From assembly GCA_945863785.1 (NCBI GenBank), contig CAMBAQ010000015.1:1-18827 (forward strand): 18,827 nucleotides of DNA. Reading direction: 5' to 3'. Position numbers and translations under genes: made by a program. The notes below the pieces were generated by a model. That model was not told where the DNA came from. It worked only from the letters and a program-made list of their open reading frames with translations, and did not search any database. Below, one piece after another: positions 15,708 to 18,827 of the stretch (position 1 is its first letter; each line of letters begins with the position of its first letter). This stretch comes from Chthoniobacter flavus. GTDB taxonomy: Bacteria; Verrucomicrobiota; Verrucomicrobiia; Chthoniobacterales; Terrimicrobiaceae.

Positions 15708-15714
15708 CCTCCTC
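15708..15714 (-). promoter_or_regulatory. Ribosome binding site of infC deciding an AUU start
   Basis: The minus strand reads GAGGAGG at 15714-15708. The spacing is 4 bases to ATT 15703 and 10 bases to ATT 15697, so spacing alone does not choose between them. With only the distal GAGG paired, the first ATT is 7 bases away. A strong ribosome site next to a weak start codon is the arrangement expected for IF3 autoregulation. Confidence 0.8.
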
Positions 15715-15986
15715 GTTGGGGGGTGAATGATCACGGCAAACATCGAGTTCGCGTGAGTGGGTGATGTGCGTATCCAAGCGCAACAAGCGCTGAAAAAAGA
15801 AAAATTCAGCACCTGCATGCAGACAAATCGAATACCGTAAATGTGCGTTGAACGCTTGATACCATCATTGGACGGGCTAGGTAGACTAGAGTTCTCAAAC
15901 TTGTGCAAGGGGAAAATTTTCAAATATTTCGATCTCCCCCAAGAAGCGGAAGACCTTCCTGACGCGCCCACTTGAATCTCATCTGT
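15715..15986 (-). other. infC upstream intergenic region
   Basis: About 270 bases between the thiC terminator and the infC ribosome site contain no credible gene. The only long frame across it has atypical composition and runs into the infC ribosome site. It must hold the infC promoter, but I cannot place one with confidence. Two small structures are visible: a GCTGAA/TTCAGC inverted repeat around an A-rich loop (15789-15810), and a perfect 10-bp palindrome CTGCATGCAG (15813-15822). Confidence 0.5.
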
Positions 15987-16011
15987 AAAAAACGGTTGTC
16001 CGAACAAGTCC
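15987..16011 (-). terminator. Probable thiC rho-independent terminator
   Basis: Just after the thiC stop the minus strand reads a short stem, GG(AC)TTGT with ACAACC around a TCGG loop (16011-15994), followed by G and six T (15993-15987). The stem is short and has a two-base bulge, so efficiency is uncertain, but place and T-run fit a terminator. Confidence 0.5.
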
Positions 16012-16015
16012 AGCA

Positions 16016-18034
16016 TCACGCCTTCACGTATACCTCGGCTCCCGTTTCAACGAATTCCTTGGCCTTCGCATCCATGCCCTGCTGAAGCGCCTCGTCTTCA
16101 GCGATACCTTGTTCAGCCGCATATTTACGGACGTCTTCCGTGATCTTCATCGAGCAAAAATGCGGGCCGCACATGGAGCAGAAATGCGCCGTCTTGGCTC
16201 CATCCTGCGGCAGTGTTTCATCATGGAATTCCCGCGCAGTCACGGGATCAAGACCAAGATTGAATTGGTCTTCCCAGCGAAATTCGAAGCGGGACTTAGA
16301 TATCGCGTTGTCGCGGTATTGCGCACCAGGGTGTCCCTTCGCGAGGTCGGCCGCATGGGCCGCAATCTTGTAGGTGATCACGCCGTCCTTAACGTCTTTT
16401 TTATTCGGCAGTCCGAGATGCTCTTTCGGTGTGACGTAGCAGAGCATCGCGCAACCGTACCATCCAATCATTGCCGCGCCGATGCCGCTTGTGATGTGGT
16501 CGTAGCCCGGAGCGATGTCCGTCGTAAGCGGCCCGAGCGTGTAGAACGGGGCCTCATGGCACCACTCGAGTTGCTTCGCCATGTTTTCCTCAATCATGTG
16601 CATGGGCACGTGACCAGGTCCCTCATTCATGACCTGCACTCCCTTGGCCCACGCACGCTCGGTGAGTTCACCCTGAACCTGGAGTTCACCAAATTGAGCT
16701 TGGTCATTTGCGTCGGCGATCGAGCCGGGTCGCAAACCATCACCAATACTGAAGCTAACGTCGTACGCAGCCATGATGTCGCAGATATCATCCCAATGCG
16801 TGTAGAGGAAATTCTCTTTGTGATGGGACAGGCACCACTTTGCCATGATGCTGCCGCCACGCGACACAATACCAGTCATGCGGCGCGCCGTGAGCGGCAC
16901 AAATCGCAAGAGAACGCCGGCGTGAATCGTGAAGTAGTCGACTCCCTGCTCGGCTTGCTCAATGAGCGTGTCACGGAAGATTTCCCAAGTCAGATCCTCT
17001 GCCTTTCCACCGACTTTTTCCAAGGCTTGATAGATGGGAACCGTGCCGATCGGAACTGGGGAGTTGCGTAGGATCCATTCGCGCGTGGCGTGGATATTTT
17101 TTCCGGTGGAAAGATCCATGACGGTATCCGCGCCCCACTTCGTCGCCCATCGCATCTTCTCGACTTCCTCATCAATACTGGATGCCACGGCACTATTGCC
17201 GATATTCGCGTTGATTTTCACCAAAAAATTCCGACCGATAATCATCGGCTCAAGCTCGGGATGATTGATATTTGCTGGGATGATGGCTCGACCGGCAGCA
17301 ACTTCGGAGCGCACAAATTCAGGCGTGATCTCGTTGGGAATGCGCTGAGGAAAACGACGGAAGATGGAAGGAGTGTACTCCGTGCTCCCAGTCGGGGAGT
17401 TCGATATTTGCGTGGAGCCAGCGTGCTGCTTGTCAAGATGGTTCCGAGCGATGTCGTCTGCCAGATCAGCAATTTTGGCACGTCCCATATTTTCACGGAT
17501 GGCGATGAATTCCATTTCGGGAGTGATCACACCTTGGCGGGCATACCACAATTGCGTGACAGGGTGGCCCGCCGAGGCGCGAAGCGGCTTGCGGCGAAGC
17601 CCAGGAAACTCCACCAACCTATTACGCTCAGCGTTGCTCGCATATTCCGCGTGGACGCGGGTCAAATATCCGTTGTCCTGCGGTTTGATTTCGCGTCCGG
17701 CATACTCCTCAACATCACCTCGAGACTGGATCCAAGCGGCACGCAGAGCAGGAAGACCATTTTCCACATCTCCGTCAAAAGCCTCATCGCCCCAAGGTCC
17801 CGAAGCATCATAAACGCGGACAGGCTCATTATTCTCAATCGAGCCATCCATGCGCTTCGTGTCCGAAAGGCTGATCTCCCTCATTGGCACTCGAACATCG
17901 GGATGAAGGACCCCAGAAACATATGTTCGCTTGGAATTCGGAAGGGGGTCACTGCTCTTGGGTTCAAATGCGTCTACGGGTGCGATCATTTTCGGTGGTT
18001 GTTGGATTTGTTTGACTGAATGTGCTTTCGCCAA
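16016..18034 (-). CDS. thiC: Phosphomethylpyrimidine synthase ThiC
   Basis: The 672-residue protein is full-length ThiC. This radical-SAM enzyme converts aminoimidazole ribotide to hydroxymethylpyrimidine phosphate for thiamine synthesis. Typical segments are an N-terminal ThiC-associated region (VSGVLHPDVRVPMREI), YDASGPWGDE, and the barrel with FTIHAGVL, SHHKENFLY and NEGPGHVPMHMIEENM. The [4Fe-4S] cluster motif CX2CX4C is at C619, C622, C627. The frame has no ATG upstream of TTG 18034 before its in-frame stop (TAG, 18068-18070). GGTGAT lies six bases before that TTG, supporting it; the next ATG is 17989. Expression is controlled by the TPP riboswitch just upstream. A probable terminator follows the stop, so the gene seems monocistronic. 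Confidence 0.97.
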   Translation of the reverse strand: MAKAHSVKQIQQPPKMIAPVDAFEPKSSDPLPNSKRTYVSGVLHPDVRVPMREISLSDTKRMDGSIENNEPVRVYDASGPWGDEAFDGDVENGLPALRAAWIQSRGDVEEYAGREIKPQDNGYLTRVHAEYASNAERNRLVEFPGLRRKPLRASAGHPVTQLWYARQGVITPEMEFIAIRENMGRAKIADLADDIARNHLDKQHAGSTQISNSPTGSTEYTPSIFRRFPQRIPNEITPEFVRSEVAAGRAIIPANINHPELEPMIIGRNFLVKINANIGNSAVASSIDEEVEKMRWATKWGADTVMDLSTGKNIHATREWILRNSPVPIGTVPIYQALEKVGGKAEDLTWEIFRDTLIEQAEQGVDYFTIHAGVLLRFVPLTARRMTGIVSRGGSIMAKWCLSHHKENFLYTHWDDICDIMAAYDVSFSIGDGLRPGSIADANDQAQFGELQVQGELTERAWAKGVQVMNEGPGHVPMHMIEENMAKQLEWCHEAPFYTLGPLTTDIAPGYDHITSGIGAAMIGWYGCAMLCYVTPKEHLGLPNKKDVKDGVITYKIAAHAADLAKGHPGAQYRDNAISKSRFEFRWEDQFNLGLDPVTAREFHDETLPQDGAKTAHFCSMCGPHFCSMKITEDVRKYAAEQGIAEDEALQQGMDAKAKEFVETGAEVYVKA

Positions 18035-18040
18035 AAACGC

Positions 18041-18046
18041 ATCACC
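18041..18046 (-). promoter_or_regulatory. thiC ribosome binding site (GGTGAT) for a TTG start
   Basis: GGTGAT matches the 3' half of the canonical Shine-Dalgarno complement and is six bases from the TTG. The out-of-frame ATG at 18042-18040 overlaps it and would not give ThiC. This site lies about 37 bases after the riboswitch, close enough to be masked by its expression platform. Confidence 0.6.
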
Positions 18047-18082
18047 AGTGAGAAGCCACCAAAGACACTAAACCATGCTGTC

Positions 18083-18186
18083 TATGCGGCTCCCTCCGCC
18101 GGTGTGATCCGTTTCAGGTTCAAAGGGTCTTCCAGTCGCGAATGACCGCACTGGAACTCTCAGCCCATCATGGGCTCCCCTGCACA
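18083..18186 (-). promoter_or_regulatory. TPP riboswitch (THI element)
   Basis: The minus strand shows the conserved TPP aptamer core in order: GGGGAGCCC, GGGCTGAGAG, an internal P3 stem with arms TTCCAGT and ACTGGAA, ACCCTTTGAACCTGA, then GGATCACACCGGCGGAGGGAG. The ends TGTGC (18186-18182) and GCATA (18087-18083) can form P1. Thiamine pyrophosphate binding is known to switch off thiC-type genes. No strong terminator follows the aptamer, so control is probably at translation. GGAGCC (18093-18088) can pair with GGCTTC (18057-18052), next to the ribosome site. Confidence 0.96.
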
Positions 18187-18294
18187 ACTCCATGCTTCTC
18201 GCAGGTTCGCGCACAGGTCAATCGATAAAAAAACGACCCACCAATGAAAAACTCCTAACTCCCACAAAAAAAGCCAAAAAAAATCCATTGCCAA

Positions 18295-18330
18295 ATGGGG
18301 AAAAGTGGGTAATTGTGGGCCCCCGTGGTG
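18295..18330 (+). promoter_or_regulatory. MraZ operator: four TGGK direct repeats at 10-bp period
   Basis: TGGG at 18296, 18306 and 18316 and TGGT at 18326 repeat with an exact 10-base period, three of them followed by non-conserved spacers. This is the known MraZ binding architecture (TGGGN boxes with 5-base spacers) in front of the dcw operon in E. coli, where MraZ represses its own promoter. The boxes lie 27 to 61 bases upstream of the mraZ ATG, so they also argue that the DNA before 18357 is not coding. I could not place the -10 and -35 elements with confidence. Confidence 0.85.
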
Positions 18331-18356
18331 AATTTTGTCTAATCAAACCTAATAAA

Positions 18357-18809
18357 ATGCCGCCAGAAACCCCATTAGCGCCCCTGTATTCGGGGACTTA
18401 TGAGAGAGCGTTGGACGCCAAGAAGCGTGCGGCGATCCCATCGGCATGGGTAACCTCGGAAGCCACCGAGTTTTTTGTAATCCCACATCCACAGGAAGGT
18501 TACCTCATGGTCATGCCGCCTGAGGAATTCCATGCGACCGAGCAACGGATTTTGAATTCCGGGGCATCGGCCCAAGAAAAACGCCAAGCGATACGTCAGT
18601 TTTTCAGCGCGGCCCATAAAGTTTGCCCCGATAAGCAAGGGCGCGTGCTCGTTCCTGACTCGCACGCGAACGCAGCAGATCTGAATGGGGAGATTGTTTT
18701 TATCGGAGCGGGAAGACGCTTTGAAATCTGGTCGAAGCAGCGCCACTCGGCCGCCTGCGAAGCCAATGCGGAAATTTATCAGCGCGTCGCCGTCGATATC
18801 GGCTTGTGA
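18357..18809 (+). CDS. mraZ: Transcriptional regulator MraZ
   Basis: From ATG 18357 the protein has 150 residues, normal for MraZ. It contains two AbrB-like DNA-binding half domains. The first shows YSGTYERALDAKKRAAIPSAW, with Arg and Lys in place of the usual DxKGR. The second reads CPDKQGRVLVP, with the DKQGR core, and ends in FIGAGRRFEIW. The ring-shaped oligomer binds repeated TGGG boxes and controls the dcw cluster of division and cell-wall genes. An upstream in-frame start at 18192 would add 55 residues. It was rejected because that part is Lys-rich, lacks family similarity and spans the operator. No Shine-Dalgarno sequence is visible. The first half domain's altered motif may change binding strength. 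Confidence 0.93.
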   Translation: MPPETPLAPLYSGTYERALDAKKRAAIPSAWVTSEATEFFVIPHPQEGYLMVMPPEEFHATEQRILNSGASAQEKRQAIRQFFSAAHKVCPDKQGRVLVPDSHANAADLNGEIVFIGAGRRFEIWSKQRHSAACEANAEIYQRVAVDIGL

Positions 18810-18814
18810 TTTTG

Positions 18815-18827
18815 ATGAAAACGAAAG
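18815..18827 (+). CDS. Possible start of the next dcw gene (rsmH expected), truncated by the window
   Basis: ATG at 18815, five bases after the mraZ stop, opens a frame MKTK up to the window edge. In most bacteria the gene after mraZ is rsmH (16S rRNA methyltransferase). Only four codons are visible, so this is an expectation from gene order, not from sequence. Confidence 0.3.

Noticed and set aside
15699..16019. Minus-strand frame of 106 codons between thiC and infC
   Set aside because: It overlaps the thiC stop, the probable terminator and the infC ribosome site; its product is low in family character and has unusual composition.
17090..18019. Long plus-strand frame opposite thiC (309 codons), and a similar one at 16109-17071
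   Set aside because: thiC is unambiguous on the minus strand; these are antisense shadows caused by codon bias.
18192..18356. N-terminal extension of mraZ
   Set aside because: It would cover the MraZ operator, is Lys-rich without similarity to MraZ, and the normal family length starts at 18357.
1..18827. CRISPR arrays, insertion sequences, prophage genes, tRNA or rRNA genes
   Set aside because: I saw no regularly spaced long repeats, transposase or integrase motifs, terminal inverted repeats, or tRNA-like cloverleaf. This was read by eye, so a weak tRNA could be missed.

Overview
The window is an ordinary chromosomal stretch from a Gram-negative bacterium. A phylum in the PVC group, most likely Verrucomicrobiota, fits best. 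This is an inference from the gene set and order (mreB-mreC-mreD-PBP2-RNase G, a dcw-type mraZ, TPP-regulated thiC, GH35 glycosidase), from moderate GC and from the frequent lack of Shine-Dalgarno sequences. No database search was possible. No phage, transposon, CRISPR array, rRNA or tRNA was recognised.

Layout. Positions 2-994 hold the 3' part of a membrane sensor histidine kinase (HAMP-HisKA-HATPase), followed by an acyltransferase-3 membrane protein (1076-2137). On the minus strand come a small unknown protein (2163-2477) and a GH35 beta-galactosidase-type enzyme (2562-4871). Divergent from the latter is a protein with a family-9-like carbohydrate-binding fold (5118-5789). The two look like a small carbohydrate-handling pair without obvious export signals. 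A strong bidirectional terminator (5806-5867) isolates them from the next operon.

Positions 12209 down to 5888 are a minus-strand cell-shape operon: mreB, mreC, mreD, mrdA (PBP2) and an RNase E/G gene. The last four are joined by three successive ATGA stop/start overlaps. MreB filaments, MreC and MreD scaffold the elongasome, and PBP2 is its transpeptidase. The PBP2 frame is broken by one in-frame TAG at 8548-8550, two codons after the SxN catalytic motif. The remaining 343 codons are intact and in frame. This is the most striking anomaly of the window.

Upstream lie leuB (12371-13474, leucine synthesis), a divergent DUF4410-like lipoprotein (13591-14412), and infC overlapping a HAD phosphatase gene (15703-14422). 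The conserved IF3 N-terminus can only be reached with a non-canonical AUU start, the same autoregulatory device known from E. coli. Next is thiC (16016-18034), preceded by a clear TPP riboswitch (18083-18186).

The right end starts the division/cell-wall (dcw) cluster. mraZ (18357-18809) is preceded by an MraZ operator of four TGGK boxes with an exact 10-bp period, and what may be the first codons of rsmH lie at the window edge. Overall the window is core housekeeping DNA rich in textbook post-transcriptional and autoregulatory devices, rather than an accessory or defence island.
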